From Paenibacillus cremeus (GTDB lineage: Bacteria; Bacillota; Bacilli; Paenibacillales; NBRC-103111): a stretch of DNA of 64,000 bases. The notes under the pieces are model-generated. The model ran no database searches and had not been told where the DNA came from. It worked only from the letters and a program-made list of their open reading frames with translations. Position 1 is the stretch's first letter; the number at the start of each line of letters is the position of its first letter. This document shows, in pieces, positions 8,483 to 18,667 of this stretch. Where the stretch lies: assembly GCF_007786445.1 (NCBI RefSeq), contig NZ_VNJI01000022.1, positions 40,876-104,875 on the forward strand, written 5' to 3'. Made by a program: the position numbers and the translations under genes.

Positions 8483-9451
8483 TCAAGCGTAGAGATGGCA
8501 CGCCACCTGATGTCCGGCGCCCACCGGCTTCAGCTGAGGACGCTCGGTCTTGCAGCGATCCGTCGCCAGCGGACAGCGGGTATGAAACGCACAGCCTAAG
8601 GGCGCATTTGCCGGACTCGGCACATCGCCTTGAAGAATGATCCGCTGCTTTTCGGTAAACGGATCCGGTACGGGAACGGCGGACAGCAGCGCCTGCGTGT
8701 AGGGATGCTTAGGCTCGCGATACAGCTCCTTCGTATCGGCGAGCTCGACGATGCGGCCCAAATACATGACCGCTACCCGGTCGCAAAAATGCTTCACCAC
8801 GCTCAAATCGTGGGCGATGAAAATATAGGTCAGCTGAAACTGCTTTTGCAGATCCTTCAGCAAATTAATGATTTGCGACTGGATGGACACGTCCAAGGCC
8901 GACACCGGCTCATCCGCCACAATCAGCTTCGGCTTGAGCGCCAGCGCCCGGGCAATCACAATCCGCTGACGCTGCCCTCCGGAAAACTGGTGCGGAAAAC
9001 GGTCCAGCTGCGATCGGTTCAAGCCAACGTGCTCCATCAGCTCCAGCACCCGTTCCATGCGCTCCTCGGCATTGCCGATCCCGTGGACGATGTACGGCTC
9101 CTCCAAAATTTTGCGCACCGTGTGTCTCGGGTTCAACGAGGCAAACGGGTCTTGGAACACCACCTGCATGTCCTTGCGGATGAGGCGAAGCTGCTCCTTG
9201 GACATCGACGTGATCTCCTGCCCGTCGAACATGACCTTGCCCTCGGAGGGCTCGATCAGCCGTAGAATCGATCGGCCCGTCGTCGACTTGCCGCAGCCGC
9301 TCTCCCCTACGAGCCCGAACGACTCGCCTTTTTTCACATGAAAGGAAATATCATCGACCGCCTTGACGCTGCCGACTTCTTTGCGGAACAGGCCGGCCCG
9401 GATCGGAAAATATGTTTTCAACTGATGCACTTCCAAAAGATTCGGATTCAC
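8483..9451 (-). CDS. Peptide ABC transporter ATPase, DppF/OppF type
   Basis: A 322-residue ATPase with Walker A (GESGCGKST near 53), signature FSGGQRQR, Walker B (LIVADEP) and H-loop (IAHDLSVV). The C-terminal extension (GCAFHTRCP...C) is the Cys-rich oligopeptide-transporter tail. Its GTG start directly follows the stop codon of the upstream ATPase gene (TAA-GTG), so the two are translationally coupled. It drives peptide import together with the DppD-type partner. Confidence 0.93.
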   Translation of the reverse strand: MNPNLLEVHQLKTYFPIRAGLFRKEVGSVKAVDDISFHVKKGESFGLVGESGCGKSTTGRSILRLIEPSEGKVMFDGQEITSMSKEQLRLIRKDMQVVFQDPFASLNPRHTVRKILEEPYIVHGIGNAEERMERVLELMEHVGLNRSQLDRFPHQFSGGQRQRIVIARALALKPKLIVADEPVSALDVSIQSQIINLLKDLQKQFQLTYIFIAHDLSVVKHFCDRVAVMYLGRIVELADTKELYREPKHPYTQALLSAVPVPDPFTEKQRIILQGDVPSPANAPLGCAFHTRCPLATDRCKTERPQLKPVGAGHQVACHLYA

Positions 9452-10426
9452 TTAAGCACCTCTTTCATCGGTCAGCCAGCATCTGCTGCGGTGTCCGGCC
9501 TCGAGCTCGGTCAATTCCGGCAGCTCGGTGCGGCAGCGGTCCATCGCGTATTCGCAGCGGGGAGCGAACCGGCAGCCTGCCGTAATGGCCCCCGGCATCG
9601 GCACGTTGCCCGGGATGGAGTAAAGCTGCTCCTTGTCCAGATCCATGCGGGGAATCGATTGGAGCAGGCCTTTGGTGTAGGGATGCGACGGATTCCGGAA
9701 AATATCGGCGACGCTGCCATCCTCCACGACCTTCCCTGCGTACATAACAGCCACCCGGCTGCAAACCTCAGCGACCACGCCCAAATCGTGCGTGATCAGC
9801 ATGATAGCGGTTCCGGTTTCCTGATTTAAGGTTTTCATCAAGTCCAGAATCTGTGCTTGGATCGTCACGTCGAGTGCCGTCGTCGGCTCATCGGCGATCA
9901 AGAGCTGCGGCTCGCAGCTGAGCGCCATCGCGATCATAACGCGCTGCCGCATCCCGCCGGACAGCTGATGAGGGTACTCATCCATAATCGCTTCCGCGCG
10001 TGGAATGCCAACCTTTCTCAGCATATCGACGGATACATTGCGTGCTTCCTTACTGCTGACGCGCTTATGCAGCTTGACCGTCTCTGAAATTTGTTGACCT
10101 ATGGTCAATAAAGGGTTAAGAGAAGTCATCGGTTCTTGGAAAATCATCGATATTTCGTTTCCGCGAAGCTTTTTCATGCGCTTTTCTTTGGCTTCCAGCA
10201 AATTCTCGTTCTTGAAGAGGATCGCCCCCTTCATTTTTCCCACCGGCGGGATCAGCTGCATGATCGATAGCGACGTTACGCTTTTGCCGCACCCAGACTC
10301 TCCGACAATGCCTAGCACCTCGCCCGGCTCTATATACAGATCCACTCCGTCGACCGCAGGCACGACACCGCGATCCGTCTCGAAATGGGTGTGCAGCCCT
10401 TTAATCTCCAGCAATTTCTGTGTCAT
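9452..10426 (-). CDS. Peptide ABC transporter ATPase, DppD/OppD type
   Basis: A 324-residue ATPase: Walker [10 protein letters not shown], signature LSGGMRQR, Walker B LLIADEP, H-loop ITHDLGVV. The C-terminal Cys cluster ([15 protein letters not shown]) is typical of the dipeptide/oligopeptide subfamily. It forms the heterodimeric motor with the next gene, which begins right after its stop. It lies 24 bp downstream of the C26 peptidase gene in the same direction, so the operon order is peptidase, ATPase, ATPase, binding protein, permease, permease. Confidence 0.93.
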   Translation of the reverse strand: MTQKLLEIKGLHTHFETDRGVVPAVDGVDLYIEPGEVLGIVGESGCGKSVTSLSIMQLIPPVGKMKGAILFKNENLLEAKEKRMKKLRGNEISMIFQEPMTSLNPLLTIGQQISETVKLHKRVSSKEARNVSVDMLRKVGIPRAEAIMDEYPHQLSGGMRQRVMIAMALSCEPQLLIADEPTTALDVTIQAQILDLMKTLNQETGTAIMLITHDLGVVAEVCSRVAVMYAGKVVEDGSVADIFRNPSHPYTKGLLQSIPRMDLDKEQLYSIPGNVPMPGAITAGCRFAPRCEYAMDRCRTELPELTELEAGHRSRCWLTDERGA

Positions 10427-10450
10427 CTCAGTTGCAGCCCCTTATTCGTT

Positions 10451-11206
10451 TCATGAACGTTGATTCCTTTTGATGTAGGAGACGAAGTGATCAAACAGCG
10501 ACTGCTCCGCCGGATCCGTTTCACTCATCATCTCCGGATGCCACTGCACCGCAGCCACATAGCCGTGCCGGGTCGATTCCATGGCTTCGATGACGCCCTC
10601 TTTGGACCACGCGGTCGCTTTCAGGTGCTGCCCTAAGCTTTTTACCGCTTGGTGGTGATATGAATTGACCCACAGCTCTTCGTAAGCTACCGACTCGTAA
10701 AGCTTCGAATCCCTGTGAACGCTTACAGGATGGGCCGGCTGCCATTTGCGAAATTGACGGTAGGCATGGTAATGGACCGGACCTTTATCCGTCTCCAAAT
10801 CCTGATATAACGTTCCGTCGAGGGCAACATTCAGGATTTGCATCCCCCTGCATATCGCGAAGATCGGCATATCCCGCTCCAGCGCGGCGCGGATTAAAGC
10901 GAGCTCGAACGCATCACGCTCGGGCACCACTTGACCTAGTTTTGTTGTCGGCTGCTCCCCATACAGCAGCGGGTTCACGTCCGAGCCCCCGGACAGCAGC
11001 AGTCCGTCCAGCCGGTCCAGCAAGGAGCCCACGTCCATCGTGTCGAGCAGCGGAATCATCACGGGGATGCCCCCGGCCCGTTCGATCGATCTCGTATAAT
11101 CGTAGGACATGACGGCCAAATCTCTGCCCAATGAACCCAGCGAGCCGAGACTTGCGGTTTCCGACTTGTCCAGATAGTATCCCGTAACTCCAATCAATGG
11201 CGGCAT
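10451..11206 (-). CDS. Class C26 gamma-glutamyl peptidase (PuuD-like)
   Basis: A 251-residue cytoplasmic class I glutamine-amidotransferase-fold hydrolase. The nucleophile Cys is in FAICRGMQ, the His in VQWHPEM, and the N-terminal PLIGVTGYY and LLLSGGSDVNP segments are typical of gamma-glutamyl-gamma-aminobutyrate hydrolase relatives. It cleaves gamma-glutamyl bonds; the exact substrate is open. As first gene of the peptide-import operon it probably processes imported gamma-glutamyl or cell-wall-derived peptides (inference). The ribosome site before 11206 is weak (GAAAGG, about 14 nt away). Confidence 0.85.
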   Translation of the reverse strand: MPPLIGVTGYYLDKSETASLGSLGSLGRDLAVMSYDYTRSIERAGGIPVMIPLLDTMDVGSLLDRLDGLLLSGGSDVNPLLYGEQPTTKLGQVVPERDAFELALIRAALERDMPIFAICRGMQILNVALDGTLYQDLETDKGPVHYHAYRQFRKWQPAHPVSVHRDSKLYESVAYEELWVNSYHHQAVKSLGQHLKATAWSKEGVIEAMESTRHGYVAAVQWHPEMMSETDPAEQSLFDHFVSYIKRNQRS

Positions 11207-11290
11207 ATGTACGTGTATCGCCCTTTCTGCAATTCTTGAAAAGTCAAAACTGGAATCGCTTTCTTTTATGCTGCTTTTTTGAATTCGACG

Positions 11291-11320
11291 ATCCTATGAA
11301 TTATCCTCTTTTTTGACCAA
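11291..11320 (-). promoter_or_regulatory. Candidate promoter of the peptidase-peptide transporter operon
   Basis: On the minus strand TTGGTC (11320-11315), an 18-bp spacer and TAGGAT (11296-11291) lie about 85 bp before the peptidase start. A partial cre-like sequence (11251-11264) lies just downstream. Confidence 0.4.
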
Positions 11321-11544
11321 AGAAATTTTAATTTATTAGTTTTATTGCTATTATTTTGTTATTTAAGTAATTTTTATTACTTTTTATGGTAGAAATCATG
11401 CTCCGAAACATAAAAAGAGAATTCCCTCAGATCGCCCGGTACGCGGTAAAACAAACAACAAGTCACCCGCATATACGCCGCTCTACCTCCGCCCACAGCC
11501 CATCCCCAAGCACCCTCTCCGAGTGGAATGCAGGTAATCAGGAC
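11321..11544. other. AT-rich intergenic stretch, no gene seen
   Basis: 11321-11390 is strikingly AT-rich (runs of T, A and ATT), unlike the GC-rich surroundings, and could act as an UP element for the operon to its left. 11390-11544 has ordinary composition with a frame of about 60 codons that lacks a ribosome site. I see no gene. Confidence 0.5.
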
Positions 11545-11584
11545 GAAAAAACCCCCTTGCAGCTCTAGCTCTGCAAGAGGGTTT
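11545..11584 (-). terminator. Terminator of the giant SLH polygalacturonase gene
   Basis: On the minus strand AACCCTCTTGCAG pairs with CTGCAAGGGGGTT, followed by a run of T. It is 13 bp beyond the stop codon. Confidence 0.85.
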
Positions 11585-11596
11585 CCGCGCGTTTGG

Positions 11597-14500
11597 CTAG
11601 TTTATAAATTGTGCATACGTCAGCAAGCGTTTCAGCATGACGGCTGCTTCAGCCCGAGTAGCATTGGCTGCTGGGACGAATGTCGTGTCGGTTGCACCGT
11701 TCACGATGCCCGCTTTGGCTGCTTGCGCTACAGCATCTTTAGCCCATGCGTTGATCGATGTGCTGTCAGTGAATTTGTCCAGCTGCTTCGCATCTGAGGC
11801 TTCGGATTTACCGGCCAGCTTCATGGCGCGTGTAATCATCACAGCCATTTGTTCGCGGGTAATCTTGTCATTCGGCTTGAACGTATTGTCTTCGAAGCCT
11901 TCCACCAGACCTGCTTTCACTGCCGTTCCTACCGCGCTGGCGAACCAGCTGCTGCTTGGAACATCATTGAACTTGGCCGGTGCAGCTTCAGTAAATCCGA
12001 ACGCGCGAACCAGCAGGGCCGCAAATTCAGCGCGGGTAATGTTGCTGTCCGGTGCGAACGAGGTATCGGTTGCACCTTTGATCACGAGCTTGGAAGCGAG
12101 CAGCTCGATTTCATTTTTCGCCCAATGTCCTTGGATATCATCGAACGTTTTGGACGATTTCACCACGGTGTACGTGCTGTTTCCTTGGCGTTTGATCGTC
12201 ACTTCCGTCTTGCCGTTCACTGTTGCAAAGGTCGCGGGCACGAAAGACATTTCCCCTGTGGCCGGATTGTACAATACCGCAGTCACTTGTGCGGAATCCA
12301 CTGTTTGTGTCAGCAGGATCGATCTAGGTACATACGAGTTGCCAAAATCGCTTACCGTCGTTGTCTTGCCGTTGCCTTCCGCCGTGATGCTAAAGTCTAC
12401 CGCGCCGGAGAGCAGTGTAAGACCGGCTTGCGCTGCCTTGGAGCTGATCAGATCCGCCGTTGGACCCGTCACCTTCTCGATGACGATGTTCAGCTTCACA
12501 TTGCCTGCATCGGTGCCAAGCTGTTTAGCTAGACCTGCGATATCCAATGCTTTGGCTGGGAGATTGTATGTCACATCATTGCTCTTAATCGACAGGACTG
12601 CGTTAGGTGCATTTTTCAGACCCGTTAACAGCGCGTTGGCGTCCAATTGAACCTTCGCAATCGATTCACTGCTCTTGACCTCGATGCTGATCTTTTTGCT
12701 GTCGCCAGATTTCAGCGCATCGAATACTTTGCCGAGTGTATCGGAGTCGATTGTGACCTTCGAGACGGTCTTCCCTCCAACAGTTTCCTTCACCGGCTCG
12801 CTCGACACTTGAGCCCCGTCTTTGGTTGCTTGTACGGTGCTAGTTGGTGAAGAGGTTCCGCCTCCGCCAGAAGAGCTGCTGCTCGAGCTGGAAGAAAGCG
12901 TCAAGGCGCTGGCAATGGAAGAATACGTACTTTCTCCCACCGCATTCACAGCAGTGACGGCATAACTATACGAGGTGCCGCTTCCCAAACCGCCTACCGT
13001 ATACACCGCGTTCGTCACACTACCAAGCTTGGTGTACGTATTGTTAGAGAATTGGTAGACATTGTAGCTTGTCGCTCCAGATACAGCGGACCAACTCAAA
13101 GAAATCAGTTGATTGCCACCAGTGGCCGTCAGGCCTTGAGGTGCTGAAGGTGCTTGAGGTGGAGCGACTGGTGTTGCATTGACTACATTGGAAGAAGAAC
13201 TTTCCCCGAACGTGTTATTAGCAGTCACATAGTAGTAATAGGTCGTACCATTCGTCAATCCCGTGTTGGTGTAGGTGGCTCCCGGCACACTCGTCGCTAC
13301 TTTGGTGAATGGACCAGAATTCGCTGTACCACGGTAGACGTTGTAGTAAGTTGCATCCGTCACGCTGCTCCATGTCAACGTCGCTTGAGCATTTCCTGCA
13401 GTAGCAGTCAAGCTTTGCGGCGCTGCAGGTGCTGTCCCCCCAGTAAGCGTAGTTACAGTTGACCTTGGTCCGTTTGCTGACCAGTTGCCAGCTGCATCTC
13501 CTGCCTGAATCGTAAAGGTATAACCGGTTTGTGCTGCAAGTCCCGTTACGCTGTAGGAATATACATTCCCTGCTACACTGCCTACCAACTTGGAGCCCTG
13601 ATAGACCTGGTAAGCCGTTACACCTACATTGTCGCTTGCACTGCTCCATGAGAGGCTTAAGCTATTCGAAGTTACATTCGAAGACGTCAATGTACCTGAG
13701 TTCCAGCTTGGAGCCGTTGTATCATTTAATATCAACGTATTAGTCGTATTGGTGTAAACCCAAGGCGCTACACCTTTTTGCACATTTGTAAAGACCACAT
13801 TGATAAAGGAACTGTTCTTCAAATAATTAATGCTCGTTGCCGGCGTATTATTAAACGAAACATTCGTAAAATGGATGTCCTCATGCGGTGCATCACTTGT
13901 ACCGGAAACAAATATGGCATTTTTCGTCGATGTATCTACGGATACATTTTTAACAAAGATGTGTTTGAATCGGCCCATGTCCGGTGCCGGGTCGTTAGTA
14001 GATGACGGATATGCGGAAGTAAATTCAAATGGATATTGATCGCCATCTGAAACGTTTTTCATCGCCGTATCCCTGAATACAATATTCCTCGCGCCGCCGC
14101 CAACTCCAGCACCCGTTTTGGCACGAAGTCCCACGCCAATGCCGTTCATGACATTGTCTTCGGCAATGATATTTTGTATCCATGCAGCGGTATTACTGCC
14201 TGCTACTACTGCGCCGTGGCCACGACGGAAGAAGTTATTGAATATCCAAATATTTTGTACTGAAGGATTCCTCTCTGCTGTTGCTCCAACACCTGCAGCG
14301 AAATTGATGTCATCGTCGCCCGTGTCAAACACGCTGTTAATGACGATCAATCCGGTACCGCTCATATCTATGCCATCACCATTGTTAACATCATAGGTCA
14401 TGATTTTAACCCCATTAAGCGTAACATTGGTGCTGCTCACAGATAGCGTATGCTGCGAAGGATTGACTACAGAAAGTCCGCCTCCGAAATACACTTTGTT

Positions 14501-17500
14501 TACTCCACTTGCGCTAATCAGATTGGATCTAGTTTTATATGCATCGTCGTCACTAAAACCCCAGCTTTTTGCAAGATTAAATTGCGCAGCTGCAAGAATA
14601 CCGTTTGTAGTAACCGATCCGACATTGCTGGTTTTTGCTATCGGGAACCCGTCAGCATCGGGAGCATCCTGCTTCCAACCATTACCGTCGATGATACCTG
14701 TACCGACGATTCTAATGTTTTCCAAACCAGAATCGGTATTCAGCAATGAATAGGTCTTCACGGCCGATCTATGGGTAGGATCCGGGTAAGGGAAATCGGC
14801 TGCGTTATCCGATGCCTTCAAGGTTCCATCCACCTGGAAGGTGATATTGCTCTTTTTAATCCAGAGCGAACCGGATACGAAAGTCTTGCCCGCAGGTATC
14901 AATACCTTTCCACCCGAAGGAGTTGCGTCAATCGTCGCCTGGATAGAGGCCGTATCCAACGCTTTGCCATCGCCGACGGCTCCATAATTCATAACGTTGA
15001 AAACTTCCGGTGTAGCCGTTGTTGCTTGTGTTAACGTGTTGCTGTCTGCCGACTCATTTCCATTACTGTCTACCGAACGGACGGTGAAGGCATGTGTAGT
15101 GCTAGGTGCAAGCCCCGTCACTATATACGTATGATTGCTTACTTTTACAGCCGAGCTATTGCTGGAATCATTATAGAAATTGTCAACGAATGCTTTGGCA
15201 GGAGACGCGGAATTATTTTTCGCAGACCCGATTTTCTTGCCGTCCATGTAGACGTTATAATCTGCAATATCAGCTTCAGCATAATTGTCAGGCTTGTTCC
15301 AAACTAAGGTAATGCTAGTATCGTCGTACGCCAGCGTAGGTACGGATAAATTTTGCGGTGGCAATAATGTCGTGTCTTCCAACGCCATCGTTACATCCGA
15401 ACTAGGTCCATCCGTCGATAGGACTCCTGCGTTATCCATCGCCTCTACCTTAAAGGTATACGATACACCGGGAGTAAGACCTACAACCGTATAAGAGTCC
15501 GTTGTTCCATCTACTGTGGCAATTGGATTCGTTATCCCTTTTTGGTAGATTTTATATCCCGTTACCCCTATCGGATCTGATGCTCCGCTCCAAGTCAGAG
15601 TTACGGAATCCTTTAGAACTGCCTTATACACAGGACCTGTATTATTAGGTTGAGCAGTAATCATATTGGATAAAGCTAATGCAGCAGCTGGCCAGGACGG
15701 CCCTGCAGGCGTGGATACGGACTGGCTTGGTCCATTCTTTGATATATTCCCCGCTTCATCCATTGCCTGCACCGTAAAGGTGTAGCTTGCTGCAGGTGTA
15801 AGCCCTGTAACTACATAAGTGTTATGAACACTATCCAGAGTTGCGATAGGCGTAGTGCTCGATCCTTTATAAATATAGTATTCCTCTACTCCAACGTTAT
15901 CGTCTGCATGACTCCAGGTAAGAGTTAGTCCGGTCTGCGATATGCCCGAAACGGTAAGCTGCCCGGCCAGCCAGGTCGGTGCTTCTGTATCTACGATTGG
16001 AGCTGTAGTGGTTACCGATTGGGTAGGACCGTTCGTAGACCAGTTATTCGAAGAGTCTCCTGCCTCTACTTTAAATACATAAGGTGTGCTCGAGTTGAGC
16101 TTTCTAACGGTATAGCTGGTTGTATTGCCGTCAACCGTTGCAACTAAAGACGGATTTGCGCTATCGGTGACATTGTACACCTTATAGTTTGTAACCCCTG
16201 TGTTGTCTGATGCCCCGCTCCATGTCAGCGTTACGCTGTTCTGAGTAACAGAAGGTGCGTTTACATTCCCGGATGTCCATGTTGGCACAATAATGTCGCT
16301 TGATGTGGAAGGACCGTCCGCCGAAACATTACCAACTGCATCTACCGCCTGTATAGTGAACATGTAGGCCTTGGTTGTCGGATCATAAGTCGGATCGATG
16401 CCGTTAACCATTGCTTTTGTCACTGTAAAAGTGGTCGTGCTGCCATTAGCGGTGCTGGCAATCAGGTTGCTGCCCTGATAGATGTTATATTTCGCTACGC
16501 TGAAGTTGTCAAAAGCTGCGTTCCAGCTCAGTGAAACATCGCCGTTCGCCGAAACAACCGGCGTTACTTTGCCCTTGCCAGCCCAAGTAGGAGCAGCCAT
16601 CCCATCCAGTGCAGAAAGTGGTGTGCTCGTCGCAATATCATAGCTATTCTCAATGGTTACATTATCGTAATTGACAGTAACCGCTTTGGTGGGGTCATTG
16701 GAGGCCACAAACATTCCAATATAATAGGAATTAGACACAGCCGATGGCGTGCTGGTAGCTTTGGCTACTGTCCACTGAATGTTACCGGAACCGTCTACTT
16801 GACCAATATAAGAACGGTACTTTGCGGATGTTGTCGTATCTCCAGTTGCTATCGTGGAACCCTGATATGCCAGCTTTAAATAAAAACTGCCGTCAGCTGC
16901 TGTATTAACCGCTGTAGCTCCAGTTGAGTTTGTGTTTTTATTCTGCGACAAGTCCCGATATGCATAGTAAGGAATATATGATGTGGCACTGCCATTGCTT
17001 GAAGCCGTTGGCTTGATGATTACGCCAGCGTTATTGCTGTTTGCACCCAAGCTCGTTCTAACTTGTAAACCAAGAACAACATTTGAAGCTCCACCAGTAT
17101 CGAAGCTTCTTACCTTGGCAATGATTGTTCCATCGCCGCTAAGCTTAGAGCTAAGGCCAACAAAATGCAAACTATCCAAATCATTTAGAGTAGCGAAGGT
17201 TGAGATTACGCCTGCACCCTTAACCGTAAATTCATTTGCGGGACTGTTATAAGCTACACTTCCCGGTATTCCCACTGCTCCAATGTCTTCACTGGTAAAT
17301 CCCGGATTAGTAGAATCTGCAACAGGCGCCGCCGGTGTGACATTCACTTCGTTCGAGGGGTTGCTTTCGCCCGCAGTATTGGAAGCCGTCACTATATAAA
17401 AATATTTTGTTCCATTCGTCAATCCGATGTCCGTATAGCTTAAACCTGTCAAACTGCCTGCAACTGTAGTATACGTGCCACTTGTTGTACCGCGCTTCAC

Positions 17501-18565
17501 AGTATAGGACGCTGCACCTGTCGAGGCATTCCAGGTCAGACTGGCCTGCGTATCGCCCGGCCTTGCCGAAAGGGCGGTGGGAGCATCTGGTTTTGTCGCA
17601 GTCGGCGTTACATCGACCTCGTTCGAGAGAGCGCTCTCGCCCGAGGTATTGGACGCCGTCATCACATAATAATATTTTGTTCCGTTCGTCAAGCCGCTGT
17701 CCGTATAGCTTGTACCTGTCAAATTGCTTGCCACTGTGGTGTATGTGCCGCTTGTTGTACCGCGCTTTACATTGTAATAAGTTGCACCAGTTACATTACC
17801 CCATTGCAATGCAGCCTGTGCATCGCCAGCAGATACCGTAATGACTGGTGCAGCGGGAACGTTAGATACTAGAGCCGCAGGAGTTCTAACGATTCTGTGG
17901 AAATAAGGCTTGCCACTGGCAGCCGCCGTAACATAAATTCTGTAAGTTCCGCTGGCTTGAGCGATAAAATCATACCGAGCAGCGGCATTCGTAACAGAAG
18001 ACTGACCGTCCTGCGCGCCATCCGGTGTAGAATTATCACTTCCCAAATGTTCGAAATGGATTGTTTCTGTGGCCGAGTTGTTTAACCCTCCATACACACT
18101 AATTTTGTCCCCTACAGCCACATTTGCGAGCTTGAAATACCGTTTCGTAGTACCTGCCGTACCATTGGAATAATACATACCATTTGCAGAATAACCATCG
18201 CTATAATTATTTGATGCTAACGCCAAAGTTCCGTAGTTATTAATACCACCTGTATAATACCATCTATCGCCGGATGCTGGATATAAGGATAGGTCACCAA
18301 AAGTAATCGCAGTACTCCCGGTGAAGGCACTGGAGATCGTCTTGGGCGACCCGGAAAAATCAGCCGATAGACCATCAATCGTACTTGTTGAAATCCGATT
18401 ATTATATACAGCACCGACAACCTGATTTCCCCCGAAATCCCAGACATCAATTTGGCTAGTACCGGCAAAAGCAGTGTTATCAATTGCAAGATTGCCAGAC
18501 ATTAAGGATATAACCATGAGTATGACCAGCAGCTTGCTGATCGCCGTTTTTAAGCTAATTTTCAA
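11597..18565 (-). CDS. Giant SLH-anchored Fn3/GH28 polygalacturonase-like protein
   Basis: A 2322-residue secreted protein. Residues 1-35 are a signal peptide (cut near AFA-GTS). Then come a beta-rich domain (about 36-230), two near-identical Fn3 domains (about 235-410), a lectin/laminin-G-like region (about 420-640), about five more Fn3 domains (645-1180), a GH28 right-handed beta-helix (1185-1605), three Fn3 domains (1610-1885), a Ser/Gly linker, a pre-SLH domain (1930-2130) and three SLH repeats (2135-2320). The GH28 part shows the family motifs in order: NGDGID, GDDD, RGHG and RAK (usual RIK), so pectin-chain hydrolysis at the cell surface is likely. The start is TTG with AAGGGG upstream. 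It is monocistronic. The gene looks clearly lower in GC than its neighbours (visual judgement), which may mark transfer. Confidence 0.88.
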   Translation of the reverse strand: MKISLKTAISKLLVILMVISLMSGNLAIDNTAFAGTSQIDVWDFGGNQVVGAVYNNRISTSTIDGLSADFSGSPKTISSAFTGSTAITFGDLSLYPASGDRWYYTGGINNYGTLALASNNYSDGYSANGMYYSNGTAGTTKRYFKLANVAVGDKISVYGGLNNSATETIHFEHLGSDNSTPDGAQDGQSSVTNAAARYDFIAQASGTYRIYVTAAASGKPYFHRIVRTPAALVSNVPAAPVITVSAGDAQAALQWGNVTGATYYNVKRGTTSGTYTTVASNLTGTSYTDSGLTNGTKYYYVMTASNTSGESALSNEVDVTPTATKPDAPTALSARPGDTQASLTWNASTGAASYTVKRGTTSGTYTTVAGSLTGLSYTDIGLTNGTKYFYIVTASNTAGESNPSNEVNVTPAAPVADSTNPGFTSEDIGAVGIPGSVAYNSPANEFTVKGAGVISTFATLNDLDSLHFVGLSSKLSGDGTIIAKVRSFDTGGASNVVLGLQVRTSLGANSNNAGVIIKPTASSNGSATSYIPYYAYRDLSQNKNTNSTGATAVNTAADGSFYLKLAYQGSTIATGDTTTSAKYRSYIGQVDGSGNIQWTVAKATSTPSAVSNSYYIGMFVASNDPTKAVTVNYDNVTIENSYDIATSTPLSALDGMAAPTWAGKGKVTPVVSANGDVSLSWNAAFDNFSVAKYNIYQGSNLIASTANGSTTTFTVTKAMVNGIDPTYDPTTKAYMFTIQAVDAVGNVSADGPSTSSDIIVPTWTSGNVNAPSVTQNSVTLTWSGASDNTGVTNYKVYNVTDSANPSLVATVDGNTTSYTVRKLNSSTPYVFKVEAGDSSNNWSTNGPTQSVTTTAPIVDTEAPTWLAGQLTVSGISQTGLTLTWSHADDNVGVEEYYIYKGSSTTPIATLDSVHNTYVVTGLTPAASYTFTVQAMDEAGNISKNGPSQSVSTPAGPSWPAAALALSNMITAQPNNTGPVYKAVLKDSVTLTWSGASDPIGVTGYKIYQKGITNPIATVDGTTDSYTVVGLTPGVSYTFKVEAMDNAGVLSTDGPSSDVTMALEDTTLLPPQNLSVPTLAYDDTSITLVWNKPDNYAEADIADYNVYMDGKKIGSAKNNSASPAKAFVDNFYNDSSNSSAVKVSNHTYIVTGLAPSTTHAFTVRSVDSNGNESADSNTLTQATTATPEVFNVMNYGAVGDGKALDTASIQATIDATPSGGKVLIPAGKTFVSGSLWIKKSNITFQVDGTLKASDNAADFPYPDPTHRSAVKTYSLLNTDSGLENIRIVGTGIIDGNGWKQDAPDADGFPIAKTSNVGSVTTNGILAAAQFNLAKSWGFSDDDAYKTRSNLISASGVNKVYFGGGLSVVNPSQHTLSVSSTNVTLNGVKIMTYDVNNGDGIDMSGTGLIVINSVFDTGDDDINFAAGVGATAERNPSVQNIWIFNNFFRRGHGAVVAGSNTAAWIQNIIAEDNVMNGIGVGLRAKTGAGVGGGARNIVFRDTAMKNVSDGDQYPFEFTSAYPSSTNDPAPDMGRFKHIFVKNVSVDTSTKNAIFVSGTSDAPHEDIHFTNVSFNNTPATSINYLKNSSFINVVFTNVQKGVAPWVYTNTTNTLILNDTTAPSWNSGTLTSSNVTSNSLSLSWSSASDNVGVTAYQVYQGSKLVGSVAGNVYSYSVTGLAAQTGYTFTIQAGDAAGNWSANGPRSTVTTLTGGTAPAAPQSLTATAGNAQATLTWSSVTDATYYNVYRGTANSGPFTKVATSVPGATYTNTGLTNGTTYYYYVTANNTFGESSSSNVVNATPVAPPQAPSAPQGLTATGGNQLISLSWSAVSGATSYNVYQFSNNTYTKLGSVTNAVYTVGGLGSGTSYSYAVTAVNAVGESTYSSIASALTLSSSSSSSSSGGGGTSSPTSTVQATKDGAQVSSEPVKETVGGKTVSKVTIDSDTLGKVFDALKSGDSKKISIEVKSSESIAKVQLDANALLTGLKNAPNAVLSIKSNDVTYNLPAKALDIAGLAKQLGTDAGNVKLNIVIEKVTGPTADLISSKAAQAGLTLLSGAVDFSITAEGNGKTTTVSDFGNSYVPRSILLTQTVDSAQVTAVLYNPATGEMSFVPATFATVNGKTEVTIKRQGNSTYTVVKSSKTFDDIQGHWAKNEIELLASKLVIKGATDTSFAPDSNITRAEFAALLVRAFGFTEAAPAKFNDVPSSSWFASAVGTAVKAGLVEGFEDNTFKPNDKITREQMAVMITRAMKLAGKSEASDAKQLDKFTDSTSINAWAKDAVAQAAKAGIVNGATDTTFVPAANATRAEAAVMLKRLLTYAQFIN

Positions 18566-18667
18566 AGTTCTTCTTCCCCTTCTTGCATTATTTAAATGGA
18601 GTAACGACCAAAAATCGTTTGGCTAGCCTGTACTAGCTCCAATATCGCATTACAAATAAAAATTCAG

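Noticed and set aside
11251..11264. cre site for CcpA
   Set aside because: Two mismatches at fixed consensus positions; too weak to list as a feature.
11386..11568. 60-codon frame in the intergenic gap
   Set aside because: No ribosome site or similarity, and it runs into the terminator.
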